DNA of 64,000 nt from JADKCL01 sp031424495. Lineage in GTDB: Bacteria > Bacteroidota > Bacteroidia > J057 > JADKCL01. The DNA lies in assembly GCA_031424495.1 (NCBI GenBank), contig JANPHP010000343.1, forward strand, positions 15,617 to 79,616, in the 5' to 3' direction. Both the position numbers and the translations under genes were made by a program. This document shows positions 1 to 7,926 of the stretch, in pieces; the stretch's first letter is position 1; every line of letters begins with the position of its first letter. The notes under the pieces were generated by a model. It made no database searches. It worked only from the letters and a program-made list of their open reading frames with translations, and was not told the DNA's origin.

Positions 1-1
1 C

Positions 2-133
2 GGCGGAACAGGTATCGGCCTTACGCAATTCAGAGAGCCGACAGCCGTCGCCTACTACGACCGCATTCTCTATGTAGCCGATGCAGGCAATCGCCGCGTG
101 CTGCGCTTCAAGCTCACGACAGACTTCGATTGA
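2..133 (+). CDS. NHL-repeat protein, C-terminal fragment
   Basis: Only the last 43 codons are inside the window; the gene starts to the left. The visible end contains FREPTAVAYYDRILYVADAGNRR, split here as FREPTAVAYYD then RILYVADAGNRRVLRF, which is the usual NHL beta-propeller blade (P-x-G/A-V-A ... L-Y-V-A-D-x-x-N-R-R-V). It ends at a TGA with no sorting domain after the repeat. NHL propellers are binding scaffolds, often extracellular in Bacteroidota; the function cannot be told from this fragment. It is convergent with the next gene, leaving about 200 bp in which I see nothing further. Confidence 0.75.
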   Translation, partial: GGTGIGLTQFREPTAVAYYDRILYVADAGNRRVLRFKLTTDFD

Positions 134-338
134 GCGACGAGTTAGCTCACTTGCTGATGGCTTTTTCGGTGACGGTTTCGCTCCGATCAAATCTAGAATG
201 CAGGAAGTTTGCGCTGTAATGAAACGGCAATAGTTTTTGCGTTGGATTCAGCATTTTGAGTCCTCAGAACCGAGGAAAGGCAGTGGCAAATTAGTGCGTG
301 TAGGAAGGCGGAATGCCCCTTCTTTTAAATCGATCCCC

Positions 339-587
339 TCAAGCCTCTCCTTCTTCGTCTCCGAGGATGTCTTCCCATCCCGATTTGTTTTTGTTGGTGC
401 GGCCTTGGGCCTTGGCTTTTTTGGCGCGGTCATAAAGCAAGATGCCGCCACCGACGAGAAATGGAATCAGGGCCGAGAGGCGCACCCAACCTTTACCGGG
501 GATCTCCGTGAGCTGCATCACCCATGAAATGCTGTAGAGCGCGATTGCTGCGATGCCGCAAATGACCATCCACCGTTGCCTGTCCAT
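339..587 (-). CDS. Small two-helix membrane protein
   Basis: An 82-residue protein of unknown function. Two hydrophobic stretches (about residues 7-24 and 37-52) are joined by a short loop with PGKGWVR. A basic segment follows (RAKKAKAQGRTNKNK), then an acidic end (GDEEGEA), as expected for a two-pass inner-membrane hairpin with a charged cytoplasmic tail. The start lies 1 nt from the stop of the upstream gene, so it is the last gene of a thiD-led operon. No family recognised. Confidence 0.7.
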   Translation of the reverse strand: MDRQRWMVICGIAAIALYSISWVMQLTEIPGKGWVRLSALIPFLVGGGILLYDRAKKAKAQGRTNKNKSGWEDILGDEEGEA

Positions 588-588
588 A

Positions 589-1170
589 TCAATTGTTCTT
601 TTTGTTGATGTACCATCCGTCGTCTTTCTCGCGGGCGATGCCCGGGTGCAAGACGCGCTCCTTCAAGATAAACCGCACACTTTCCAACCTCACCTTGGCA
701 CCCCAATCGCCTTTTTCAATGCGGCAGATGAAGGTGCGGTCATCGACAGGAAAATTGAAGGTGGTATTGAGTCCGGCGGCAAGAAACTGACGGATGTATT
801 CCTTTTCGAAGTCCTTTTTGTATTCGGCATAAGTCGGATCGTTGAAATAGACGCGCTTGAGCATCACCAGCATTTCAGAAATCCAGAAGCGATCATTGTC
901 CTCGATGGCATCGAGATCCACATGCATCGCAAACAATACGTGGTGCCGCAGACAGGCTTTTTGTTTGATCACGACCACGCGACTCGGGTCGAGACGGGCC
1001 GTCTCGGTCTTGGTATCATCTTCCCAAGTATGGTCGGTGAAGAAGGGATTGTAGCGATCGATGATCGGCACGATTTGTTCCGCAGACATGCGACAATCGT
1101 CATCTTGTGCATAGACGCGCCCTACCAAAAGGAGGAGCAACAATCCAAAATATCTGAGGGAGTTATTCAT
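589..1170 (-). CDS. Secreted protein of unknown function
   Basis: A 193-residue product starting at MNNSLRYFG. A longer reading exists, but this start follows the thiD stop with only an 8-nt overlap and gives a clean signal peptide (hydrophobic FGLLLLLLVGRVYAQ, cleavage after A-Q near residue 20). The mature part is mixed alpha/beta with several Cys (DDDCRMS, KQKACLRHH, RTFICRIE), so disulfides are possible. No domain recognised. It sits between thiD and a small membrane protein in one minus-strand operon; co-transcription does not by itself make it a thiamin gene. Confidence 0.75.
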   Translation of the reverse strand: MNNSLRYFGLLLLLLVGRVYAQDDDCRMSAEQIVPIIDRYNPFFTDHTWEDDTKTETARLDPSRVVVIKQKACLRHHVLFAMHVDLDAIEDNDRFWISEMLVMLKRVYFNDPTYAEYKKDFEKEYIRQFLAAGLNTTFNFPVDDRTFICRIEKGDWGAKVRLESVRFILKERVLHPGIAREKDDGWYINKKNN

Positions 1171-1984
1171 GGACGAGTTGGAGGCTGAGGTAATGGTGGC
1201 GCAATGAGCCATGGCCGTGACCGTGGCCGTGCCAAGCATGGCGGATAGCACCCGTCACATACGATTTTGCATGAAGCACAGCCTCAGGGACTGTCATGCC
1301 CAGCGCAAGGTTGGCGGTGATGGCAGCAGAGAGCGTGCAGCCGGTGCCGTGGGTGTCAGATGTAGGAATGTAATCCTCTTCAAGCCAAATGGGCGATTGG
1401 TCGAGCTTGAAAAGCAGGTCACTAGCCTTGCCATCTGTGAGATGCCCGCCCTTGATCAGGATCCAAGTGTCGGGGCATAAGTTGGCGATGCGCAAGGCGG
1501 CGACCTCCATGTCTTCCTTCGTAGCGACCGTGATGCCTGAGAGGATGGCGGCCTCCTGCAAGTTGGGCGTAACGATAGTCGCGACCGGCAGCAACATATC
1601 TGCCAGGGATTGTAGGGCATCGGGTTGTAGCAAGGCGTCGCCCGAGGTCGAGACGATCACGGGATCGACCACGAGCGGAAAATTGCCCTCAATTACAGCA
1701 TCACAGACCTCTTGGATGGTTTCGATGTTGTAGAGCATGCCCGTTTTGGCTGCGCGAATGTCGAAATCATCCAAAATCGAACGCAATTGAGCGCGCACCA
1801 TCTCAGGAGGGACGGGCATCGCAAACTGTACGCCGACCGTGTTTTGGGCGGTGAGCGCTGTGATCACCGTCGTGCCAAATACCCGATGGGCCTCAAAGGT
1901 CTTGAGGTCGGCTTGGATGCCAGCGCCGCCGCCCGAGTCGGAACCGGCGATGCTCAAAACGGTGATGGGAGTGCTAGAGGCCAT
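1163..1984 (-). CDS. thiD: Hydroxymethylpyrimidine/phosphomethylpyrimidine kinase
   Basis: Phosphorylates HMP and HMP-P to HMP-PP, the pyrimidine half of thiamin. Ribokinase-like fold, 273 residues, the usual ThiD length. The N-terminal substrate loop SIAGSDSGGGAGIQADLK is at about residues 11-28. The C-terminal anion-hole motif DTHGTGCTLSAA is near residue 213. I chose the start at MASSTPITV because it places the first beta strand right after the start; an ATG four codons earlier is also possible. The C-terminus has an unusual His-Gly run (WHGHGHGHGSLRHH) where ThiD proteins usually have a shorter GHG motif. It is the first gene of an operon with two unrelated small genes. No TPP riboswitch was seen upstream. 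Confidence 0.93.
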   Translation of the reverse strand: MASSTPITVLSIAGSDSGGGAGIQADLKTFEAHRVFGTTVITALTAQNTVGVQFAMPVPPEMVRAQLRSILDDFDIRAAKTGMLYNIETIQEVCDAVIEGNFPLVVDPVIVSTSGDALLQPDALQSLADMLLPVATIVTPNLQEAAILSGITVATKEDMEVAALRIANLCPDTWILIKGGHLTDGKASDLLFKLDQSPIWLEEDYIPTSDTHGTGCTLSAAITANLALGMTVPEAVLHAKSYVTGAIRHAWHGHGHGHGSLRHHYLSLQLVHE

Positions 1985-2381
1985 GAGAATCAACAAAATT
2001 AATCGCTTTCATGGAAATCACGCGGTTTATATGCTGTTGGCAATGTAATGCGCCGTCTTGGAAATGGTACAACTGCGGATGAGGCCGGAGGAATGCTGGC
2101 GAAATGGTTTCGATTTTGATCGAACCTCAAAAATCTGCGAAAACAGGGGGAATTTCGAGTTTAAATTCTAGTTGATCCAAGCTAGTTCCGCAGGAATGGC
2201 GATTTTGCATGACGATCATGAGTAGAGGCAGGGCATGCCCGGCCTCTACTCAATACCCGTAACGAAAATGCCAATACTGCGGAATTGGCCATATTTTTTG
2301 ATTAATTTCTATTGCACAGATCACATTCATCAGGGTTTTTGCACAAAACCCAACGCAAGCTTTACCAAGACTCGCACAGCC
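1985..2381. other. Intergenic region between thiD and the thiE-like gene
   Basis: About 400 bp with no convincing gene on either strand. It holds a near-perfect 32-bp palindrome (annotated separately) and a short TTCGAT/ATCGAA hairpin near 2109-2124. No TPP riboswitch (no recognisable CTGAGA thi box) was found ahead of thiD. Confidence 0.6.
2220..2251. repeat. 32-bp near-perfect palindrome
   Basis: Ten-base arms GAGTAGAGGC and GCCTCTACTC enclose a second palindrome, GGGCATGCCC. A single A/G mismatch pair separates the two, so the whole 32 bp folds back on itself with one mismatch and almost no loop. It has no T-run, so it is not a textbook terminator. It could be a dyad operator, a transcript-end hairpin or a REP-like unit. 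Confidence 0.75.
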
Positions 2382-2969
2382 TCACATCCAGCAGCGTATC
2401 CCAGCCCACCCAGCGGCGCCAGCCTGCAGGCAGGCGCCGGCCGTCCCAAAGTCGATCCCGCCCAGCGCGATCACGGGCAATTGCACGCGCTTGCAGGCAT
2501 CAGCCAGCAAGCCCAGGCCCAAGGGCGCAGCTTCGGGATGCGTCTCCGTCGCAAAAATCGGAGAGAGAAACGCATAGTCCATGCCTTCCTGCAAGGCCAT
2601 TTCCAGTTCGGCGATGCTGTGGCAGGAGATGCCCAAAAGGGATGTTTGATCAGTAGGCATTCTCCCCAACCGCAAAAAAGACGCCATCGAATAATGCCAA
2701 GCGCAAACACCAAGCTGCGGATCATACAGGCTCGCGGGTGCCAGCACCCGCGCGCCCGCGTCCACGAGCGCTTGCAGCAAAGCGACCGCCGCAGGCGCAT
2801 GGGCCACGCGCGCATACACGGCGTCGGCGCCGCGCGACTGCGCGAGCGCATGCCAGGCCCGCAACTCAGCCTGCATTTGCCGATCAAAAACAAGATTGCC
2901 CGGCTGCGAAAATGCCAATTCAGGCGACAGAATCGCCACTTGCGCAAATGGAAGGGAGAATGACATCAA
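2382..2969 (-). CDS. Thiamine phosphate synthase/TenI-family protein
   Basis: A TIM-barrel protein of 195 residues, slightly shorter than typical ThiE (about 210). The family's late strands are clear: GISCHSIAELEMALQEGMDY, then FLSPIFATETHPEA (the SP-I/V-F-x-T motif) and LPVIALGGID (the phosphate-binding ALGGI). The N-terminal part lacks an obvious diphosphate-binding R/K-rich segment and has drifted, so this may be a TenI-like homologue rather than the true ThiE. If ThiE, it joins HMP-PP and thiazole phosphate. It overlaps the upstream outer-membrane gene by 4 nt (ATGA). thiD, 400 bp downstream on the same strand, supports a thiamin role. Confidence 0.8.
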   Translation of the reverse strand: MMSFSLPFAQVAILSPELAFSQPGNLVFDRQMQAELRAWHALAQSRGADAVYARVAHAPAAVALLQALVDAGARVLAPASLYDPQLGVCAWHYSMASFLRLGRMPTDQTSLLGISCHSIAELEMALQEGMDYAFLSPIFATETHPEAAPLGLGLLADACKRVQLPVIALGGIDFGTAGACLQAGAAGWAGIRCWM

Positions 2970-3619
2970 TCGAAGTGAAGCCGCTTTTTCTGGACTTTCT
3001 TGGCAGGCTTCTCTTTGAAATAGTGCGGGAACTGCTGCACATGCTCCTTGCGGCTCAAGAAAATGCCACCGATCCTCACTTCGCCCATGGGCGCGAAGTG
3101 GTCACCCGCCGAGCGGATGGTCTTGTCGGGATTGAAAATCCGCTCATGTTGATACATCAATCCGCCAGAGACCTCAAAAAAAATGGTGCCGCGGTGGTCC
3201 AGATTCACGTGGATGCCCGGCATGAGCATCCACACATGTTGATCGCGCCTGAATTCAGCCGATTTTTTATTGGCGAGGAGCCAATCGTTGTGGTAATAGA
3301 GGCTCAGGATGATGATCCTGTCGTGGCGGGTCTTGGGGCTGAAGTGGGCCAAGTGGTAGGTGACGCCGCCGCTCAGGTATTTGAGTCCGGGCGCAAAACG
3401 AGCCGTCCAGCGGCCATAGATCAGGTCGAGGCTAGGCTTGCCCCAGCCATGCACGCCGCCAAATCCGCCCGACATGCCGACATAGAGGCGTGTCGGTTCC
3501 AGCCATTGCGCCTGCACGGCATTGCCGCCAACGAAGCTGAGGACGATAGCCAACAGGGCGATCATCACGCCTTTGCGCAAGCCAGACTTGGAGAAATATG
3601 CGCTGGGGGAAGCGATCAT
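2966..3619 (-). CDS. Outer-membrane beta-barrel-like protein
   Basis: A 217-residue protein. The signal peptide has a basic n-region (KSGLRKG), a hydrophobic core (VMIALLAIVLSFVGG) and AQA-like cleavage near QAQW, at about residue 38. The mature part alternates Gly and aromatic residues (RLYVGMSGGFGG, LKYLSGGVTYHLAHF, IILSLYYHNDW) as in small Bacteroidota barrels. It ends in a basic tail (KEKPAKKVQKKR), which is odd for a barrel. A TATCTTTG box 5 nt before the ATG supports the first Met. First gene of a two-gene operon with the ThiE/TenI-like gene (4-nt overlap). The cargo is unknown. Confidence 0.75.
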   Translation of the reverse strand: MIASPSAYFSKSGLRKGVMIALLAIVLSFVGGNAVQAQWLEPTRLYVGMSGGFGGVHGWGKPSLDLIYGRWTARFAPGLKYLSGGVTYHLAHFSPKTRHDRIIILSLYYHNDWLLANKKSAEFRRDQHVWMLMPGIHVNLDHRGTIFFEVSGGLMYQHERIFNPDKTIRSAGDHFAPMGEVRIGGIFLSRKEHVQQFPHYFKEKPAKKVQKKRLHFD

Positions 3620-3624
3620 TATTT

Positions 3625-3632
3625 CAAAGATA
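3625..3632 (-). promoter_or_regulatory. -7 box TATCTTTG, start codon 5 nt downstream
   Basis: On the minus strand TATCTTTG matches the Bacteroidota TAnnTTTG -7 consensus exactly and ends 5 nt before the ATG at 3619. The expected start site then falls at or next to the ATG, so the transcript would be almost leaderless. Confidence 0.55.
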
Positions 3633-3693
3633 ATGAGGTTTTGCAGAAGTTGGGAGGGGAATGGGGAAATCGAGGATTTGAATCAGTGCTGGC

Positions 3694-4302
3694 TCAGCAC
3701 TGAAAAAGAAACTTGGCCGAGCCTGTACAAGCGCAGTCAAACAAGTAGGCGCATCCTCCGCCACCAAAATTCATTTCGGTTTCAGGATTTGGGCCTTGCT
3801 CGAGCTGTGCGACAAATCGCATGGGCAGATAACAATCACCACAATAGGTCGTCTCATCGCCTTGAATCCAAGCAGGCTCGCCATGGAGTTGCCCGAGAAT
3901 GTTGCGTCCTATTCCGCCCTCGTTCTTTACCCAAATTTCTCTCGCCTCGTCATAATCTTTTGCCGCTATGCCCACGATCATCGCACCATATTCTGGCCCG
4001 CGTGTCGTCTCGCCGATGGCGGGTGCGGGCACGATTTCCAGTTCCGAGGGCTGGATGACGATGACCTTGTTGCCTCCGATTTCTGGATGGTTCTCATCGC
4101 ACATGCCAGGATCGTTTTGGCACATAAAAATGAGCTCTAGCCCGATGTTGGTGGCGATTTTGCCGAGGTATTGCAGGGGCAAATCACAAATCGTGCAACA
4201 TGGCCAATCCATGGATTCGCCCACATTTTTCACAGGAAGGCCGCCAAAGCTTGTGGCTGCGAGATCGCTGGGCGCCGGGGAATTGATAAGGAGATAGATC
4301 AT
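3694..4302 (-). CDS. DUF1963 (YwqG-like) family protein
   Basis: A 202-residue cytoplasmic protein. Family marks are the early TSFGGLPVKN, then WPCCTICDLPLQYLGKIATN (the W-P-x-C-x-x-C-x-x-P-L turn) and the C-terminal CGDCYLPMRFVAQLEQGPN followed by GGGGCAYLFDCACTGSAKFLFQC (here in two pieces). The ORF extends 25 codons upstream, but MIYLLINSPAP is the natural first strand. The extra CxxC pairs (CTIC, CGDC) could bind zinc. Proteins of this family have no established biochemical role. The gene stands between the OMP operon and ppa on the same strand. Confidence 0.8.
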   Translation of the reverse strand: MIYLLINSPAPSDLAATSFGGLPVKNVGESMDWPCCTICDLPLQYLGKIATNIGLELIFMCQNDPGMCDENHPEIGGNKVIVIQPSELEIVPAPAIGETTRGPEYGAMIVGIAAKDYDEAREIWVKNEGGIGRNILGQLHGEPAWIQGDETTYCGDCYLPMRFVAQLEQGPNPETEMNFGGGGCAYLFDCACTGSAKFLFQC

Positions 4303-4380
4303 GAGATGTGAAGGTGGTAGGGAAATAGGAATTGCAGGAGGATCAATGAATTGCTGCCGTGTTGGATAAAAAATCACACC

Positions 4381-4926
4381 TTATTCATGCCCAAAATATT
4401 CCTGGTACATCTCAAAGCTATCCATCAAGATCTTCATCGCCTCTGCCCGGCCTAGAAAGTCTTCCACGACAACAGTCTTTTGCTCCAGCTTTTTGTAGTC
4501 TTCAAAAAAATTGCGGATTTCGGCGACGAAATGGGCTCCGAGCTCTGTAATATCCCTGATATGGCTGAAGCTGGGGTCGCCCGCAGCGACGGCAATGATT
4601 TTGTCGTCGGCCTCGCCACCATCGAGCATGCGCATGACGCCGATGACCTTTGCAGGCACGATGCACATGGGCACGACATCGATTTGCGACAAAATCAGAA
4701 TGTCAAGCGGGTCTTTGTCCTCGCAATAGCTGCGCGGAATGAATCCATAATTAGCTGGATAATAGACAGATGAATACAATACCCGATCCAGTCGCAAAAG
4801 GCCGCTTTCTTTGTCGAGCTCATATTTGGCCCTGGAACCTTTGGGAATTTCGATGATGCCATTGACGATTTCTGGAATCAGGTCGCCGGGGGAAACGTGG
4901 TGCCATGGGTTGAATGTGTTTTTCAT
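4381..4926 (-). CDS. ppa: Inorganic pyrophosphatase (family I)
   Basis: Hydrolyses PPi to 2 Pi in the cytosol, pulling biosynthetic reactions forward. 181 residues starting MKNTFNPWHH, the usual bacterial size. Conserved elements in order: EIPKGSRAKYELDKESGLL (PPi-binding Lys/Arg/Glu), YPANYGFIPRSY, the metal site DKDPLDILIL, and the late FFEDYKKLEQK lysines. The signature has Lys at its second position (DKDPLDI), where the family pattern usually has S, G, D or N; all the metal-binding Asp are kept. Two further N-terminal start codons exist, but this one matches the family N-terminus. Confidence 0.96.
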   Translation of the reverse strand: MKNTFNPWHHVSPGDLIPEIVNGIIEIPKGSRAKYELDKESGLLRLDRVLYSSVYYPANYGFIPRSYCEDKDPLDILILSQIDVVPMCIVPAKVIGVMRMLDGGEADDKIIAVAAGDPSFSHIRDITELGAHFVAEIRNFFEDYKKLEQKTVVVEDFLGRAEAMKILMDSFEMYQEYFGHE

Positions 4927-5023
4927 AATTTGTATTGTGATCAAATTGTTCTGGGTTTTTTAGATTCCCAAATCTCACCAAAATCGCCGTGAATGGGCGT
5001 ACTTTTTTGCGAATGAAATGCAC

Positions 5024-5779
5024 TCACTTCGCAAAATCCACCAGTACAAATTTCAGTCCCGCAGAGAGCAGCACCAGAAACAAAAAAGCGGTGACGACTT
5101 TGTTGTTGAATTTCATCGTGCCGAGGTAGGAGCCGATCACACCGCCGATCACGACGGCGACTAGCCAATAGGCGATGTTGCCATCCAACTGCTGAAATCC
5201 CGAAATATGCCCGGCTAAACCCGCCAACGAGTTGCACAGGATGAACAAAGCCGAGACGCCGCCGGCGTTTTTGACCGTCGCCCAGTTGCCCATGATAAGG
5301 ATGGGGGATAGGAAAATGCCGCCGCCGACCCCGATCAGCCCAGAGAGCAGCCCGATGACCGCTCCCAAAACCAAGCCCGTCCACAAGGGCATCGGGCGGA
5401 TCGGTGAGTCTTTGGGCCGAATGTATTGTTTGGCAAACAGCAGCAAGGCCGAGACGATGAGAAAAATGCCCGCGAGCAGCTTGAAATATTTGGGTCCGAC
5501 CGTGATATAACCGCCCAAGAAAGCCATGGGCAAGGACGTGGCGATGAATGCAAAAAAGATCTTGCGGTCAAAAAATCCGGCTTGGATGAATTTGACAGAT
5601 GCGATCAGAGCGACGGCGCTGTTGAGCACCAAGCTCGTCGGCTTGATGCTGAGTGTCGCAAACGACAGCAAGGCCATGATCGCAAGATAACCCGAGGCAC
5701 CTGCGTGCCCCACCGAGGAGTAGAGCACTGCGATCGCCATGAACAGAAAAAAGGCCAAGGCTATGCTTTCAGTGGTCAT
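5024..5779 (-). CDS. Sulfite exporter TauE/SafE family permease
   Basis: A 251-residue inner-membrane protein with about eight hydrophobic helices. It has the two TSUP inverted-repeat signatures: SSVGHAGASGYLAIMALL near residue 22, and GLLSGLIGVGGGIFLSPILI near residue 148 (G-x-G-G-G-x-x-x-x-P). Members move sulfite, sulfoacetate or other organosulfur anions; the substrate is not readable here. It stands alone on the minus strand between ppa and a DinB gene. Confidence 0.9.
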   Translation of the reverse strand: MTTESIALAFFLFMAIAVLYSSVGHAGASGYLAIMALLSFATLSIKPTSLVLNSAVALIASVKFIQAGFFDRKIFFAFIATSLPMAFLGGYITVGPKYFKLLAGIFLIVSALLLFAKQYIRPKDSPIRPMPLWTGLVLGAVIGLLSGLIGVGGGIFLSPILIMGNWATVKNAGGVSALFILCNSLAGLAGHISGFQQLDGNIAYWLVAVVIGGVIGSYLGTMKFNNKVVTAFLFLVLLSAGLKFVLVDFAK

Positions 5780-5909
5780 CCCGACCTCCCTGAGCTAGTG
5801 ATTGATCACCTGAAATTACCTGCGCCTGAATTCCTGCTTTCATCAGCCCCAACATCGCAAAACGAGTTCAGATTTGCAAGCTACAGACTCGGCCACTTGC
5901 CAACGCCGG

Positions 5910-6485
5910 TCAGGAATTCTGGCTGTGGTAGCCCTGCATTTCGCACACGCGCTCGGCCTGCAAAACATGGCGCTCGATATGGTAAACAAAGAAACGAAAG
6001 GTATCTCCAAGTCGTAGCCGGATGAGTTTGCTGAGCGAAATTGCCGTCTTGGTGCGTTGCAAGTCGACCTTTTTGGATTGCAGGAGCAGAGAGTGCAGCA
6101 ATTCCTGTTGCTTGAGAAATCGGTCGATCGTCATGCGTGTCAATTTGGAATGGGAAGGATCCTTGTCCTTGGGGGATTTCATTTTCTTCATTTTCCCATC
6201 CTTTGCTTGCATCAGTCCCGCAAAATAGTTGCCGAGCAGACCACTTTTGAAGATCGGCGATGCTTGGCCGCCCTTTTGTGCCAAAATTTGGTTCTGGATT
6301 TCCGGTAGATAGTAGTCGCCATAACGATTCAGGTGCTCGATACATTCTAAAATGCTCCAAGTACTTGTATTTTGCTTGAAATTGAGTTGCAAATCGGAAA
6401 GCGACTGTAGTTTTCGCGCTACAACCGTTGATTTATCGGTGATTTGTAGCATTTCTGCGATCAGAAGTGAAGATTCTATTTTCAT
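5910..6485 (-). CDS. DinB-like (DinB_2) four-helix protein
   Basis: A 191-residue protein starting MKIESSLL. The three metal-binding histidines of the DinB/YfiT superfamily are in place: ECIEHLNRYGDYY (about residue 49), then YHIERHVLQAERV near the C-terminus (H-x-x-x-H). The segment KMKKMKSPKDKDPSHSK is a typical linker of the Bacteroidota DinB_2 subgroup. Members are putative metal-dependent thiol S-transferases; no substrate is known. It follows a Crp/Fnr-type gene by 56 nt and is probably co-transcribed. An upstream in-frame start would make a 4-nt overlap with that gene. Confidence 0.85.
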   Translation of the reverse strand: MKIESSLLIAEMLQITDKSTVVARKLQSLSDLQLNFKQNTSTWSILECIEHLNRYGDYYLPEIQNQILAQKGGQASPIFKSGLLGNYFAGLMQAKDGKMKKMKSPKDKDPSHSKLTRMTIDRFLKQQELLHSLLLQSKKVDLQRTKTAISLSKLIRLRLGDTFRFFVYHIERHVLQAERVCEMQGYHSQNS

Positions 6486-6541
6486 GACGGAGTTATTTCC
6501 ACAAAGTTGCTGGGTATCTCCTGCATGTTCCTTGATTGAGA

Positions 6542-7084
6542 TCAAGAATTTCGAATGCGGCTCAGCGTTTCGGGTTTCATCCGCAGGTAGTTGGCGATGT
6601 ATTTGAGCGGAATCTGCTGAAAAAGGAGTGGGCTGCGTTGCAGCACGCGCTGCAATCGCTCGGCAGGGGAGGTGATGAGCAGATCGATCTCGCGGTCGAT
6701 TTGCTGTGTCACAAGATTTTCCAGCAGGGCTAGGTATTGTTGCAGGCTCTCCGTGCTCGCATGCACGCGATGCATCAAGACCTCTTTGGAGACCACGTGC
6801 AACGTCGTTTTGCGAATTGCGGCAATGTATAGCTCAGAAGGCTTCTCATTGAGAAACGAGGACAGCGATGTGATGAGCGAGCCTTCGTAACCCAAGCGCA
6901 CGATTTTTTCCTCGTACGCTGAAAGGTAGAATGCGCGCACAGCCCCCGTTTCGATCCAGTAAAAATTGCGCTCGATATCACCTTCACGCAGGAGGAACTC
7001 ATCTTTGGAGAGCACTCTGGGTTGCCCGATTTCATGGATATCGGCAATCAGCTGTGCGGCAAAGGCGGGCGGTGTAGGCGGCAT
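6542..7084 (-). CDS. Crp/Fnr-family transcriptional regulator
   Basis: A 180-residue protein with an N-terminal cyclic-nucleotide-binding-type beta barrel (LSKDEFLLREGDIERNFYWIETGAVRAFYL) and a short C-terminal winged helix (QIPLKYIANYLRMKPETLSRIRNS). The latter is the PLKxIAxYLGIxPETLSRIR recognition helix seen throughout Bacteroidota. The cNMP phosphate-binding R-[ST]-A of true Crp is absent, so the ligand may differ or be missing. It lies upstream of the DinB gene in the same orientation and may regulate it. Confidence 0.9.
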   Translation of the reverse strand: MPPTPPAFAAQLIADIHEIGQPRVLSKDEFLLREGDIERNFYWIETGAVRAFYLSAYEEKIVRLGYEGSLITSLSSFLNEKPSELYIAAIRKTTLHVVSKEVLMHRVHASTESLQQYLALLENLVTQQIDREIDLLITSPAERLQRVLQRSPLLFQQIPLKYIANYLRMKPETLSRIRNS

Positions 7085-7108
7085 AAATGATCGCGGCGAG
7101 GAAAGATT

Positions 7109-7516
7109 TTATTTCGCGCGCATTTTGTTGCCCTTGGCTTCATGGGTCACCTCGGCGAGCCCGATGGCCTCCATGAGCGGGGGGATGTACATGCCCACGC
7201 GGCCGCGCAAGCCCTTTTTGAGGCCATACCACCCACCTACAGGGTTGGATTCTGAGCGGCCCCAGGCCTCGACGGTGCCTTCCTTGGCGGGCTTTTGCTC
7301 GTCGGCGCTGCCGAGCTCCATCCAGTCGCCATGGGCTTTGAGCATGGCATGCAGATCGTTCAGAATGCGGATGTCATAGTGCAAGACGGTCTTGCCGACC
7401 GTGCAGACCAAGATTTCCTTGCCGTCCTTTTCGTCGACGTGCATCGTGTACTCAGAGCTGAGCGGTGGCGTCTGCAACTGGAGCGGTTTTTCTTTGGTGC
7501 CAATTTGCTGTTTCAT
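7109..7516 (-). CDS. Conserved hypothetical protein
   Basis: A 135-residue soluble protein with no signal peptide or membrane helix. It has an N-terminal low-complexity arm (GTKEKPLQLQTPPL), then a mixed alpha/beta core with WGRSESNPVGGWYGLKKG and GRVGMYIPPLMEAIGLAEV. I know this architecture only as an uncharacterised bacterial family (YjbR/wHTH-like folds are possible but not supported). It lies 24 nt upstream of the Crp/Fnr gene on the same strand, so it may lead that operon. Confidence 0.65.
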   Translation of the reverse strand: MKQQIGTKEKPLQLQTPPLSSEYTMHVDEKDGKEILVCTVGKTVLHYDIRILNDLHAMLKAHGDWMELGSADEQKPAKEGTVEAWGRSESNPVGGWYGLKKGLRGRVGMYIPPLMEAIGLAEVTHEAKGNKMRAK

Positions 7517-7617
7517 AATCTGGATATCGAAAATAAGAGGGCGGTGAATGGAGTGAAAATAGACAAATAATTTGGATCAAGACATGGAATCGCTGGTCTT
7601 GTGGTCGAGGCCGCTTG

Positions 7618-7926
7618 CTAGAGCAGGGGTTGCGAACCGCCTACGAGCGTGAGCAATTCCTGCTGCGGTGGCACTTCGGGGCCGCTTGCGCGCAGCTGTG
7701 CTTGAAAGTCTTGAAAGCTTTGCAGCGCGAACAGCTCCTTTTGGTCGGCATCGGTTGCAAAAAAAGCCGTGTGGGTAAATGTCTTGCCATCCGCCCCCAA
7801 GCATACAAAATAATTGATGCCGCGGTTGTCGAGCGCTTGTAAGTCGCGCATCACTTGGGCGATGTTGGCGCTGTTTTGCGGCACGTAGTCGGGCGAAGCA
7901 GTGTAGGTAACCTTTACAATTTTCAT
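7618..7926 (-). CDS. Small conserved protein, possibly dimeric alpha/beta-barrel fold
   Basis: 102 residues. The pattern is MKIVKVTYTASPDYVPQN (strand), IAQVMRDLQAL (helix), INYFVCLGADGKTFTHTAFF (hairpin) and FQDFQAQLRASGPEVPP (helix). This order resembles monooxygenase-like/stress-responsive dimeric alpha-beta barrels of about 100 residues. I cannot name a substrate. It is a single minus-strand gene, flanked upstream by a repeat-rich spacer. Confidence 0.65.
   Translation of the reverse strand: MKIVKVTYTASPDYVPQNSANIAQVMRDLQALDNRGINYFVCLGADGKTFTHTAFFATDADQKELFALQSFQDFQAQLRASGPEVPPQQELLTLVGGSQPLL

Noticed and set aside
1985..2381. TPP riboswitch ahead of thiD
   Set aside because: No thi-box sequence or paired helices of the riboswitch could be found; only an unrelated palindrome is there.
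2235..2963. 242-codon plus-strand open frame
   Set aside because: Antisense to the ThiE/TenI-like gene; Arg/Pro-rich product without domains.
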